Shown piece after piece: positions 21,430 to 32,999 of a stretch of 64,000 nt of DNA. Within the stretch, counting starts at the first letter, position 1, and each line of letters opens with the position of its first letter. Source of the stretch: Telmatactis stephensoni (lineage: Eukaryota; Cnidaria; Anthozoa; Actiniaria; Isophelliidae); assembly GCA_029948255.1 (NCBI GenBank), contig JALIZF010001489.1, positions 62,001 through 126,000 of the forward strand, read 5' to 3'. Both the position numbers and the translations under genes were made by a program. The notes beneath the pieces were generated by a model. It saw only the letters and a list, made by a program, of their open reading frames with translations. It was not told where the DNA came from and did no database searches.

Positions 21430-23650
21430 GTTAAGCAAGTGAGACCTTTATGAAAATAAGTGTTGAATAACGATGTGCATCTATTTAGAAATGTTGTCGC
21501 TCCCAAAAGTAATAATCCTAAACATTAAGCCAATACCGAAATGACTATGGTGGATTTGTGTTAGAGAATATTCAAATTATTTGGTTCAACTGTTGAGTTC
21601 TAATGTGAACATGTCCTGTTCACACTTGACGTATCGTCACAAAGTTACGCACTAGCTACCGGCGTGTATATGCTCCTAGTCAAGGACTGACAAGGAATAG
21701 AGGTTAAAGTATCAGTGAGACAGCCTTAGATTTAAGTGCAAACAAGTTGCATTGTCAAAGAAAACGCAGAATTTTTGCGAGAGGGTCGAGCAGATTTCTC
21801 AAGTGAATAATGACATACCGTAAATAAAAACGCAAAATAGACGTCACGGAGGAAAGAACGTACTAAAACTGAAACAGCTAGAAGAAAAGTTTCCATTTTT
21901 AATGCCATGCTCGTGCTCGTTAATTCTATTTTTTATCTCAAGCAAATCGCTGATGTAACAAGATAGTTTTAATCTAGAGTTGATTATAATTAAACTAATT
22001 TGCTATTTCTGTTTTGATTGAATGCCCTCAAATTTCCTGCTTAAGAGATATATATAAATTCCTCTGTTGCACAAGCAAAAAACTATTGTAATCTCAGTCT
22101 TATTTTCAGATGAAAACACTATTCTGAACTATACTCAGCTGAAATAAGATGCCTCATGATATTCCTCTACCATACACATATTTATTTATTCATTTTTTAA
22201 CAGAATCACTTTGTGCAATATCTTTCATTAAATTAATGCTCATATCTTTACTTTGCTAATTCAATATCTTAAAAGATTTACCGATCGAGGCCCAGCGGCT
22301 CCGAAAAACTCCTGTCATTCACAGGCCTAATGAAAGATCAACACGTTTCATCTCGAATGTATCCGTGTTCTTATAAAGTGATAGTTCGATGACGAGCTAA
22401 AAACTAACAGACAACAAGTTTAGAAACTATTAATGAACTATCTTTTTGACTTCAGCACGAAGACGGGGGTTCCCTTTTCCGAAAGAAAAATATTTCGATT
22501 GATATTGAATGAGTATGGTCAAAACTAGTAGTCAATTCAAAAGGACATTTTCTCACAATTTTTAAAGAAAATTGACATTCGTTTGATGTTACAATAAGGA
22601 GAAAGCGAGAAAAACTTTCTTTAGAGGGTTTAATTTTATGAAAATTTGTTCCGAAAAAATTCGCGGGAAATGCCCTCTGCAGTAATTTTTAAAGGTATTT
22701 CTACAAACTGCAGAAAGTTAAGGGTTAGCGTGATTGTTTAGGAACTATAGCTTGTGGGCTTAAGGAGTCGATGGTTTTGATTGATTTGAAAGTTTTTGAG
22801 GGGAAATACAAGACAAAACAAGAATGTGAACACGAATCAATTAAACAGTTTTTAATCAAATTTGTAACTTTTAATTATTAGAAATGCTGCACCTATGGCC
22901 AAAGTAAATCAGATTGTCACGAAGCATCATTCGTAAAAATACGTCTACTTTCAGACAGCCAGAATGGGACCAAATGAATGAAAACGAAAGGCTAATCAGG
23001 GACTGAAGGAAGGAAGCAAAAAGGACAGAAAGAAAGGAATACAACAGTCGGAGACACAAACGAACCACCGAAGGCTTTTTACTATGGTGATCTACTAATC
23101 TTATTTCACTAATTAGCCTGATTTATAAAGATATAAAAACGTGTTATATTGGTGATCTCTCATATAAATCCACGTTGCTGTACGCGGTCCTATTTTGTAA
23201 GTTTTGTTAGAAGGTCGACGCATGTTCGCTGTTGTTTGAATCAATGTATTGAAACCAAAGGGAAACTTTTTTATCAAATTTTTATCAAATTTTAACTGGC
23301 CTTATAAACTGGCCACAGGGGAACTACCCTTGTTTTAATTTACACAGAGATCGAATTTGGCCAACTCTTCTCAAACTATCAGTTACTAGTTCTTGATGAG
23401 ACTTTATATTACTCTTGAGTGCGGTGGTCTTTAACCACAACTTAAAATGCCGTGATTTCCATTTCGGTGTTATTTCTTTGTCAAAGAATATTACAAAACC
23501 TCCCTTTTATCCTATTAGATAAGAAAGCAAGAGTTTAAACATGATTTTTTTAGACAGAGAGAAAATATAGAGTTGCACGATTTGAAAATCAAATCCTTGA
23601 CGGCCAGTGCTTTCGGCATCCATACTCGAGTGTTGCGGCCTAAAAAAGCT
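21430..23650. other. Gene-free stretch
   Basis: AT-rich, stop-dense sequence; no exon pair, RNA gene or clear mobile element seen. The 22871-23068 minus-strand frame has hydrophobic content but no supporting splice signals. Confidence 0.5.
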
Positions 23651-23657
23651 CAAAGAC

Positions 23658-24070
23658 GTCTTATAATAACAACGCCAACTGAATATTCCTTGACATTTAT
23701 GACTTAAAAGCTGCTTCAAAAATGGAAAGATCGTTAATAGATGGTAGATTAGGCCGAATAGAGAATAGCTTTTAGACGAATGGCTCAGTTCCAAATGCAA
23801 GTTATATAGCTGAATAACTCAACTTGAGATCATCATCAATCTACTGCATCTCAGGGCCCTATAAACGCTCACCAACTAAGAGCCCCAAGTCTTATAACAA
23901 CAACGCCAACTGAATATTCCTTAACATTTATGACTTATAAGCTGCTTATTCAAAAGTGGAAAGATCGTTAATAGATGGTAGATTAGCCCGAATAGTGAAT
24001 AGCTTTTCGATGAATGGCTTCCAAGTTAATAACTCAACTTGAGATCGTCATCAGTCTACTGAATATCGGG
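23658..24070 (+). repeat. Tandem duplication, unit about 230 bp
   Basis: The segment beginning GTCTTATAATAACAACGCC (23658) is repeated starting GTCTTATAACAACAACGCC (23889). Both continue with TGAATATTCCTT, GGAAAGATCGTTAATAGATG and CTCAACTTGAGATC in the same order. Several small indels separate the units. Confidence 0.85.
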
Positions 24071-24613
24071 GTAAGTATATATCGATATTAATGTTGATAT
24101 TACTTATAGCATGAATTATCGGTGTTTTTGTCAAATCCAATATACAATGAAATGCTCAATGTGTTGTCACCAAAAACATTGATTTGATATTCAGTCGCGT
24201 GGAGTCAGTCAAAGATGGTTCAGGCGACACATCCCAAAACAATGTTATCTTTCCATTTGAAACGGTTTTACGACAAATTATCCGGATGAAAGTACAATTC
24301 CAAGCACTTAAAGGATAAAAAATGGTTTTACTCTATCGGTTTTAAATAATTGTACAAATAACAAAGGTTTCTCTGTCAGAGAACATTGACAATTTATCTA
24401 TTTCCCTTCAGGCAGCACAGCACTCTTGCCGTGAAAAATTGTCTATCAAGAACCATAACTTCCCAATTCAATAAACAAACATGAAATTCTCATATCCAAA
24501 ACCAAGGGTAGAAACAATGAAACATTCAGAAATGTTTTTTTTTTTCATTTTTAAACTATATCTTCAAATCTTTTCTGTTTGATATCAATTCTTGGGAAGA
24601 CAATTTTTTTACC

Positions 24614-24718
24614 TCAATTTTCGGCGGGTTGGCAATGCGGCTTTCCAGCGGTAAAGCAGTGAAGTAGTTTCCTTGTTGGTGAATTTCGACTCGTAAACTG
24701 CCCCTAATGCAGGTGGAC
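24614..24718 (-). CDS. Exon-like segment of an unrecognised gene (a)
   Basis: On the minus strand an acceptor (AAATTTTTCAG) opens 35 codons without a stop (STCIRGSLRVEIHQQGNYF, then ALPLESRIANPPKIE), ending at a donor GAG followed by GTAAAA. The composition is protein-like. A second open segment lies upstream at 24,795-24,990 on the same strand, and the two can be joined in phase 0 by a GTCAGT donor. I know no family for the product. It could equally be a decayed gene or chance. Confidence 0.25.
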
Positions 24719-24794
24719 TGAAAAATTTTATCACAAAAATCTGTGGTTTTCTTTCCTGTCACTTATCTGTGCAAATTAATTGTTTGTGAGACTG

Positions 24795-24990
24795 ACTCCA
24801 ATAATTAAATTGTCATTTTTTGTGATTTCATACATTCCTGAAGGAGATTCAAGCCTATATATGCCTGATGAAACAACTTTGTGCCCAGTAATTTTTTTAG
24901 TGATCTCGGGGTGGCGTCCTTGAGATTCCAGCTCTTGAAATGATAGTTTATATGTTACAAGTGCTAATGTTTCGAAATTTGAAGGCGAGC
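24795..24990 (-). CDS. Exon-like segment of an unrecognised gene (b)
   Basis: After an acceptor (TTTTTTCTTCAG) the minus strand is open for about 65 codons (SNFETLALVTYKLSFQELES, then KVVSSGIYRLESPSGMYEI), with a possible donor GGA then GTCAGT. The pyrimidine tract borders a GA-rich microsatellite, so it is less meaningful than usual. Function unknown. Confidence 0.22.
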
Positions 24991-25029
24991 TGAAGAAAAA
25001 ATTAAGGAAAAGAAGACAAAATGCAAGCT

Positions 25030-25235
25030 TGAAGAAGAAAAGAAAGAAAGGACGAAAGGAAGAAAGAAAGAAAGAAAGAAAGAAAGTTCTAAGAAAGAAA
25101 GGAAGGAAGGAAGGAATACAACAAGGAAAGGAAGGAAGGAAGGAAGGAAGGAAGGAAGGAAGGAAGGAAGGAAGGAAGGAAGGAAGGAAAGAAGGAAGGA
25201 ATAGGAAGGAATAGGAAGGAATAGGAAGGAAGAAA
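25030..25235 (+). repeat. GA-rich (GGAA/GAAA)n microsatellite
   Basis: GAAA, GGAA and GGAATA units form a purine tract of about 200 bp. Open frames rich in KKERK or LPSF arise from it on both strands and are not genes. Confidence 0.95.
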
Positions 25236-25299
25236 ATCGAGAAATCGAGAAATGATGATCTAATTAAATGTATTGGAAAATTTGAAATGTTCAAAGGAA

Positions 25300-27710
25300 A
25301 GATAATCAGATGGAAAAATCGAGAAATTAATTATCCTAGATTCTTTGTAGACACATCGATCTCAAGGTGGCGAGATCTAAACGAGAAACAAAAATTTGTG
25401 TAGAAGGCCATGGCCAGAAGACCACAAGGAAAACTTAATCCAAATATTTTAGTGTTGAAGTGTTTTTTCATATTTTCAAAACCTTAAAACGGCTTAAATC
25501 AATCGCATTTGATACGTACTAAGTGTCTTAGATGTAAAATCGTATTTTCTTGATAGCTTTGTTATTAGTTAAGCATACATGACAAAACCAAAGAAAATAC
25601 AATGCACTTTTAGATGAAAACCAAATTAGCACTTCCAATATCTGATACTTTCTCAGCCCAACGTTGTTCATGTTCAAACGCAGGAACTTTGCCCAATCTA
25701 CTATTTGTAATTTTCTTTGTCTTTACAGTAAAAATTCGCGTTAAAGCTTGCTTCGACAAAATACTGCTTCAAAATGTGTCAGAGTTCGTAAAGCCAATGT
25801 TTGTAGTTATCAGGTTTCAGTTGTCTCGTTTAATTTTGAACTGATGTCTATCGTATATCGTAATACAAAATCTAACCCGGTCGCAAAGCTGTGTTTCCTT
25901 TGAATTGCACAGACTTGCGCAGCTCAAACATCATCAATATCAACCGCGATGTCTTTAGTATGGGGTGACCATTTTTAATGTATATTTTAAAGTTTAAAAC
26001 TCATGATTTGAATGCAGTAAAAATTGTAATACTATGTCAGTGGAGACCTATATGTTGGGTTTTATCAGTTTATGATAACCATTACGCTTAGTGGCTGGCA
26101 GTTTATTGTTTTTGAGGAGACATGTTGCGGTATTTATTATCAATATTCATGCCTATTGTACCAAAATGGTTATTTCAGTTGGAACTCTGCAACTTGACTT
26201 TAATTTTGCACTTATTCTAAAAACTTTTAGTGAATCACGAAAACGGTGTCTGCGATTTTCAGTAGTCATAGCATTATCACTCACAGATACGTGAAGATTA
26301 TTAATTGCATCTTTGAATTTGTAGCTACTCATAGATAAAAAAACACTTTCTCTCATCTTCAAAATCAGAAACTTATGTAATTGTGGCAGACATAATGAAT
26401 TCACGCATTAATAGAACGCGGTGTATCGCTCTATTAGTCAAGACAGCCAACAACAACAACAACATTTATAGCTGTACCGATAGGGCGTCTCAAAAGATCG
26501 TGCCCTTGTTTTTGAACTGTAGTAGAGGTTATTGACTGGCTCTGCATTAACAATTCTTGGCATTTCTGCTATGTTGTGTCCAGAATTTATGCGGGGAATT
26601 TCAGATTCCTACGTTAATTATAAGCTCCTTTCTTTCTATTACATTTGACTAGTTTTCTTTGGCACCTGAAACATTCCCGAGAAATTCTCGCTGTCGACCT
26701 TTGAACGTGTAATTGATGTGGTTTCTTTTCATCATATTCTGAAAATCAATTGACAGAAAGTTCGAGAAACTCAAAACTGCTAATTGTTAACAAAATGGCG
26801 AGACACGAAAACGCACATATTTGAAAAGAGTCCGTTTTGAGATTAAAATGCAAAAGAATATCATTTAAGTTCTAAGGCCATTAAAACTAATAACAGACTA
26901 CCAGATGTTTCATGAAATCCAGAAAATGCCCAAATGTCCAAAAAAATTACAACGAAAACGAGGAGCATGAACTTTTGAGACAACCTGTCCTATTGGGAAA
27001 GCGTTTGAAAAGATAATTAAGTTTTGTTGTACAGAGAAACAAATAAATAACGATAAGTGTACAAGATGAATAGTATTTCATTGAGCATTATCATCAAAGG
27101 AGTGCTTTGAAAATTGAGTAAAGTAGATCCAAAAGATAGTTTATTCAGATAATTCCTGACGTCACTTTTCCAAATTCTCAGCCTAATGTAATAACCGACC
27201 AATCAAAACCATTCTGTGAAGAATGTGTCACGAGCAAAGCCGCTGATCCCAAGATTCACGTGACACGACAAATTTCCCACAGAACATTTACGTGTTGAAG
27301 GTGAAATGTAGTCAACATTATTGAGAAAAAAACGATTGAAATCAAATGACAATCAGTGTAAAATTACAGCTAATAGCTGCCTCAAGCGATTTAATGATTC
27401 TAATCCAATCTCGGAGATCTCCTGCAATGTCAAACATTTACTAACAATCTTTAACTGCAATAAGTACGTTTACAATTCTTACGCTCGCGTGCAAAACCAC
27501 TGCGCATGCGTTAATTTTCCACAACGAAATCTCACAGAAAATCAACTGACTTATAACAGCATTGTGAGTTAAAATTGTTGCTGTATTTACTAATTTTACA
27601 AAATCGGATCGAGATCCAATATCAGGGATAAATCGGGTATGTATTTCAAATACAAAAAATTGTACAGCTTGGGCTATATTTACAGCTTGGTTTACCGAAT
27701 GAATCTATGG
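25300..27710. other. Gene-free stretch
   Basis: AT-rich sequence with a short CAACAACAACAACAACA run at about 26,447. No exons, RNA genes or long inverted repeats were recognised. Confidence 0.5.
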
Positions 27711-27730
27711 ATGGGTAGCAGGGGTGACAA

Positions 27731-28000
27731 GGGTGGTGTAGCGGTTCACCGCTCGCCTTTCACCGCTGTGGTCCGGTTCGATTCCCGGCTCGGGTCATAC
27801 GTGAATTGAGTTTGTTTGACGTGTTGTTCTCTACCATGCCAAGAGGGTTTTTTCTCCGGGTTTTCCGGTTTTTTCCTCCCTCAGCAAAAATCAACATGTG
27901 AGTTGAGTGATGTATGTAGAGTATATCGTATGTAGTGGTATAGTGAGTGTGAAATAAAGGGGAGCGTCAATTAAAACATTTATTTGTTTATTTATTTATG
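27731..28000 (+). mobile_element. tRNA-derived SINE, copy 1
   Basis: The tRNA-like head carries an A-box-like TAGCGGTTCACCG and an exact B-box GGTTCGATTCC (27775-27785). It is followed by CTCGGGTCATACGTGAATTG, a body with CCCTCAGCAAAAATCAACA and TGTATGTAGAGTATATCG, and a TTTATTTATTTA tail. The head no longer folds into a clean cloverleaf with a normal anticodon arm, so this is a retroposon and not a functional tRNA gene. Related copies are at 28,225, 38,978 (minus) and 8,395 (fragment). Confidence 0.8.
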
Positions 28001-28224
28001 GAAATGTTTCTCAGCTTTCCAGGTTCACGCTGTTTTTCTCAGAGTGTAAGAAAAACTATGACAGTGTAAACTAAAGGAAGTTGAAGCATACAAAGTGCTG
28101 CAAGTTCACCAAAGATGAACGTCAGACAGAGAATTCCTTATACTTTCGCTTTGAACATTTTGCACGCGTGTGCAATTCTTACGAGTTTCGCGTGTGTTTC
28201 TCTTACGAATTAAAACTTGCGTCG

Positions 28225-28462
28225 ATGGCATGGTTGGCCTAGTAGTGAGACCACTGGCCATTCACTGCTGTGGTCCGGGTTCGAGTCCCAGCTCGGGCGC
28301 TCGGATCATATGTTAACTGCTTTTTAAAATCAACATATGAGCGTTGCATGTAAAATATTTAGTGTAGAGGTAATGAGTGTGAGTGCCAGCAGATGAAGTA
28401 CCACTATGTGGATATGCTGCTGTGAAAAGATTATTTATTTATTTATATTTTATTATTTATCT
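28225..28462 (+). mobile_element. tRNA-derived SINE, copy 2
   Basis: Head with TGGCCTAGTAGTGAG (A box) and GGTTCGAGTCC (exact B box, 28278-28288), then CAGCTCGGGCGCTCGGATCA, a shared body (ATCAACATATGAG, GTAATGAGTGTGAGTG) and an ATTTATTTATTTATA tail. It is in the same orientation as, and only about 225 bp after, copy 1. Confidence 0.8.
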
Positions 28463-28469
28463 AATTACA

Positions 28470-30680
28470 ACGTGTGTAAACGTTGACCAACAGGTTCATT
28501 TTGACGCGAGTTGTTGATTGATGTAATTGGACATTATCGTTGGATAATGTGTGAAGAAATTCTAGGCAGTAAAAATCTCTTACAAGCTAGAACAAGCAGA
28601 AATTAACGTCCAGTGAACAACTTCTTTAATTTGTAAATAAGCTAGAAGTTATAAATCTAAATATCGGGTAAATATACTGGACAGAGTTTCCGTTCTTCCC
28701 TTTCCTCTTTTTTCAATAAAAGCGCGGGTTTGTTTTATAAAAATAGAAAGAAACTAAAATGCATTTCACTAGCTGTTTAGATTGTTCTTCAAGTTTATAA
28801 AACTGAAGAAGCTACAATCTTGCTCATTTATTTTTGAATCACTACATGCCTAGAACAATTTAGCTCCGGCCCACTCTCTCAGTCCTCAATGTTGTCAGTT
28901 TGTGACAATAGGTGACGCGCAATTGAGCAGAAAAAAGACGGCATGCAAAGCCCTGGATACTCACCAACATTGGAGGGGAGAGGGGAAAAGTGATTCACTC
29001 TTTCCGAGCAAGATTGTAGCTACGAAAGCTGATAGCTAATTCCCTACCTCGATAACTTGAGAGCAAGCTTATCAATCAACCAAGTACAGGCAGGTCTTGT
29101 CCTCTGAAAACAAACAAAACGACACTCGTATATTTATGAATCATTCTTTGACGTCAGTAAGCTCCAAGTAGAAACGTTACAACCACGGAGAAAACCTATC
29201 TTTTTGTCATGGTCTCCAGAAAAAGCTAGAAAACGTAAGTGCTTTTAAACTAATAATTCGATATTTGACGAAAAAAGCTTATCTTATCGATTCTGTAATA
29301 ACAAACATATTGCAATTGAAAGTGGATTTGTGAGCTCACACTTGTAGGAACAATAATCTGGTGTCGTGAATGCGGATTACACGACAGCTTTCAAAGAGAT
29401 TGATTCTCTGCTCAGAATAAGTCGTATTTGAGTTGTTTCGAGTTATCACTTGAAGTGATTTGAAACATTACGCTAAGTTGCCTCGATTTTTGTGGCTGCT
29501 AATTGAGTACCACCCACGACCAACCCTTAAACGCAAAAATCCACGCTATAAAAAAATCATGGCATTCTGACCGCCATATTTTCTCTCGTAAAAGCTCAAG
29601 TTTTACATGCTTTACTTTAGGTATATTTGAGTTTTTCTGTTTATTTCAACATGTTTAATCTTGTTGATTAGAACCAGATGTAAAACGAAGAAAAAGATAA
29701 CGTTTTGCCGTTCTCACGCTAGCAATGATGTTGATATGAAAGGCAAGAAATCTTTGAATGATATCTTATAAAAGTCGTTTGTTATCTGACTTAATTGTGC
29801 AGCAAAGAATCTGTTACTGATTTGGGATCATGCTAAGATCCAATCTGGCTGAAAAAACTGTTAGTGAATTCTGAACTTGATGTTAAGTGATTCAATTTTG
29901 ATGTGAGATGATATGATTCCATTTATGTTCAAAAAAGATTTGTTTTCAGCAAGCTATGTTTTTAGAGTGATATTCGATTAGCAAAAACAGCAACTTATGG
30001 AATCAATCCGATGTTTTCAATTGCAATTGTCTGCACCGCTAGCTTCTTATCAATTTGACATTTTCCAGTGTTCCTTTAGTTCTACAGATCATAAGATCTT
30101 AACTTTTCCTTGAAGAAAGGAAAAAGAGGAAAGAGAATCATTCATGTTTTTAGTGAACAACCAGTTTTCAAATTGCTGCAAAATTGTTGTTTGCTTTTAA
30201 CTTGCACAAAATGTAATTTGTGACTAGCGTGGTACAACCTAGATTGGCACAAATTGATATTTCAGTTGCCGGCACGGAGGCCCATATGAGTTCATGCGTG
30301 TGTAGCGTAAAAATGGGTTGCTGGCTGTGTGTAAGTTGTTCTACACGATCGGCTTGCCAACTCGATTGATGCCTTAGTTTTTCTTTCATGTGTACATTGT
30401 TCATATTAATTTTCATAGTTATTTTAATATCTGTCACTGTAAAATTTTAAAACCCCAAAGGTTTCATCATAGCATTGATTAGGGGCTCACGTTCCCTTTT
30501 TCCACAGTGTGGTTTTGGGTTTTCGTGACCGGCTATGATGCTTAGGCGTAAGAATTATTTCTTTGTTCATTGCGGCTGTAATTGAAGGGTGTTGGAATAA
30601 ATCTATCATGGGCCTGGCTGACCCACCTGCCCATTCGTCAAACGTGTTGTGTGTAGTGTTATAAGGACATAGCGTAGTCA
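28470..30680. other. Gene-free stretch
   Basis: AT-rich; no exon or RNA gene recognised. Minus-strand frames at 30168-30437 and 30487-30687 are open but lack splice or homology support; the second is compositionally protein-like. Confidence 0.45.
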
Positions 30681-30686
30681 AAATCA

Positions 30687-30836
30687 TAGTGCAGATTTCG
30701 TATGAGTAAGAAAAGGCCGCGGCACGGTCGCGGCGCGGTTACGGCAGAATTTTCGAATGTTTTGATAGGAAACACGGCACTGACACGGTCACGGCACGGC
30801 GCGGTCCTTTTCACACTCATACGAAATCTGTACTAT
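30687..30836. mobile_element. CGTATGAGT MITE family, copy
   Basis: Ends TAGTGCAGATTTCGTATGAGT and ACTCATACGAAATCTGTACT, with a GC-rich palindromic core (CGGTCGCGGCGCGGTTACGG; GACACGGTCACGGCACGGCG). Close relatives at 47,795 and 56,720. Confidence 0.88.
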
Positions 30837-31371
30837 TCCATGCCTAGTTCAGTCAGACATTTACAGTCAAGTACTACCGACTTGATTCCATTTCAAGTGA
30901 TCAAGTGTTGCACTCCATGTGTAACTTCAAAGTTTCGAACCTGAAGGAGTTTAGGTGATAAGGACTGGGATCTAGTTATGATCCAAACCAAGATGGCGGC
31001 CAAAAGCGCGGGGAATTTCAATCAATCAATTCAATCAATTATTAACTTTATTTAACCACGGTAAACGACTCAGTTAAACTGTTTTTCAGACGTGCCGTGC
31101 TAAAAATATATATATACAGTAGTATTTTAGTGGTAAACTTTTCGCTTGACGTATAATGGAAATAATTACACTGGTGGAACGGCTTCTTTTGCTATCAAAC
31201 AATAAACTGAAAGAAGATGACTGGGCCTATTTCAAGTTTCCATATCTCATTGTGGATGATCAGTTCCATGAACTGTGACTTGTAAACACCCAGTAATGAG
31301 CCCCCCTCCCCTCCCCTCCCCCCCCCCGATTATAGCCCTTCTCATTGTAAACTACCGTCGACATTTATACA

Positions 31372-31540
31372 ATAGAGGCTTTGCACCATCACGTGACGGC
31401 AGCCATGACAGGAGGCAGGAACAATAGAGTCTGGACTAATCTGGTTTACATGAGAAAGAGTTCAGTTCCCCAGGGGAAAAGACTCTATTGTTGTGCCTCC
31501 TGTCATGGCTGCCATCACGTGATTGTGCAAAGCCTCCATT
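31372..31540. mobile_element. MITE with AATAGAGGCTTTGCAC ends
   Basis: The left arm AATAGAGGCTTTGCACCATC, ACGTGACGGCAGCCATGACA and GGAGGC is mirrored at the right end (GCCTCCTGTCATGGCTGCCA, TCACGTGATTGTGCAAAGCC). ACAATAGAGTC also pairs with GACTCTATTGT inside. No ORF. Confidence 0.9.
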
Positions 31541-31563
31541 ATTCATTCGTTGGTAATATATAG

Positions 31564-31810
31564 ACGATTTTCAAAAATGGCGGCTCATTGTTCACGAGAA
31601 CGAGGCTAGAAAGGCCTCTAAAATCATCATGGCATCAAATGAGTCTAAATCTATCCTGTAAAATGCACAGAAAATAGTTATTTCAAAGGGAAGCTAAGAG
31701 GAACACATCATCTTTGATAAAAATAGAAGTTTCGACACGCTTATTTTCTGGTAACAAGGCCTTTGTGGCCTCGTTCTCATGTTCTAGTCCGCCATTTTTG
31801 AAAGTCGTCA
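31564..31810. mobile_element. MITE with CGATTTTCAAAAATGGCGG ends
   Basis: The left end GACGATTTTCAAAAATGGCG and GAGAACGAGGC is mirrored by GCCTCGTTCTCATG and CCGCCATTTTTGAAAGTCGT. It begins about 20 bp after the previous MITE. Confidence 0.85.
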
Positions 31811-32306
31811 ATAAAATGTTACCATTTTGAACATTTACATAGTAGATTTTTAAAACACCAACAAATGGAATGTTTTTTTAGTCTCAACTAGGCTTGAATA
31901 TAAGCCCCCAGGATATAAGTTATAAGTACCCATAAAATCCCTTACAAACATGTATAAGTCCGGTGCTTATAAACAGCAGCTCAAGATATTCAGCGAAAGC
32001 ATTTCGAGAAAAAGAAAACAACGGATATCCTGTCATTTAGAATAAGAATTTATGCAAATGAATGAATAAGATAAGATACTTTTATTTTCCCTCTCTATCT
32101 TATTTCTATCTCCTATTTCTATCTCCTCTATATCGTTATCTAAATTTCTATTTCTAAATTGCGGATTAAAAGGGAGAATTAAAAGGAAATAAAACATTCC
32201 ACATAATATGGACAAGCTTCGTCTTGTAAATAGATACACTAACATGGTTCAGTCCAAAATTGTGGTCAAGCCTTGTTAATTGACAGGGATAAATGTGAAC
32301 GGATCT

Positions 32307-32495
32307 CCCCTCCTCTTCCTCTCCTCTCCTCTCCTCTCCTCTCCTCTCCTCTCCTCTCCTCTCCTCTCCCTTTTCCTCCTCTAATCTTCTTTCCTCTCCT
32401 TTGCTCTCCTCTCCCCTCCCTTCCCCTCCCGTCCCCTCCCGTCCCCACCCCTCTCCTCCCCTCTCCTCTCCTCTCCTCCCCTCTCCTCTCCTCAG
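32307..32495 (+). repeat. (CTCCT)n pyrimidine microsatellite
   Basis: CTCCT units with CCCTT variants form a strand-asymmetric tract of about 190 bp. It gives spurious open frames on both strands. Confidence 0.95.
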
Positions 32496-32786
32496 CTAGC
32501 TCCCCTCCCAAGAAGAGGAAGTGCCGAAATATAAATTTTTAATACATAATCCTACCTACCACTGACAGAAATAAATCAATCTTAGAGTGATGTTGATTAA
32601 TCCGAGAAATCAATGATGACAAGATTACGATCAGGAGATCTCGGTTATGCTCCACAGGATTATAAAAATAAGAATCACAGAAAACGAAAACATGTAGAGT
32701 AGTCGATATTTTCGACAATTGAAATCAAATTATTACATTTTAATTCGAGTTAACTTACACTTTCTGCTTTACTTTTTCGGCTTTTT

Positions 32787-32996
32787 GAGGTATGTCCAAT
32801 GACCACGCCTGTAGGGAGTGCACATATAACCACCGAATTGCCGCCTGGTTATAATAATTTAAAATTCGAGCATGTACAACAGAACATCGAGCACGGTTTT
32901 AGTGCGACTGAGAATGAACTTGACCAAGCTATACAGTACGAAGTAATTGCAGTCGATTCAGTAAGAACTGAATCTGCGTCCGCTGTGAACCATTAA
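32787..32996 (+). CDS. Exon-like segment with tyrosine motifs (unrecognised terminal exon?)
   Basis: A long pyrimidine tract and the acceptor CTTTTTGAG (32781-32789) precede an open frame that reads from about 32790 through ATG at 32799 to TAA at 32996, where AATAAA overlaps the stop. Its peptide includes PPGYNNLKFEH, ENELDQAIQYEVIAV and SVRTESASAVNH. GYNNL fits a YxN SH2-binding form and IQYEVI fits the ITIM form, as in the cytoplasmic tails of receptors. No transmembrane exon was found upstream. It could be the last exon of a lineage-specific gene, an orphaned fragment, or chance. Confidence 0.3.
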   Translation, partial: EVCPMTTPVGSAHITTELPPGYNNLKFEHVQQNIEHGFSATENELDQAIQYEVIAVDSVRTESASAVNH

Positions 32997-32999
32997 TAA

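Noticed and set aside
25029..25294. KKERK/EGRKEGRKEG and FLPSFLPS frames
   Set aside because: Translation of a GGAA/GAAA microsatellite; the same applies to 59,404-59,688 and 32,266-32,542.
27731..27800. tRNA gene
   Set aside because: A and B boxes are present, but the sequence does not give a clean cloverleaf and continues into a SINE body and tail. The same holds for 28,225-28,300.
30487..30687. 66-codon minus-strand frame resembling a transposon protein fragment
   Set aside because: Protein-like composition, but no recognisable motif and no flanking element boundary.
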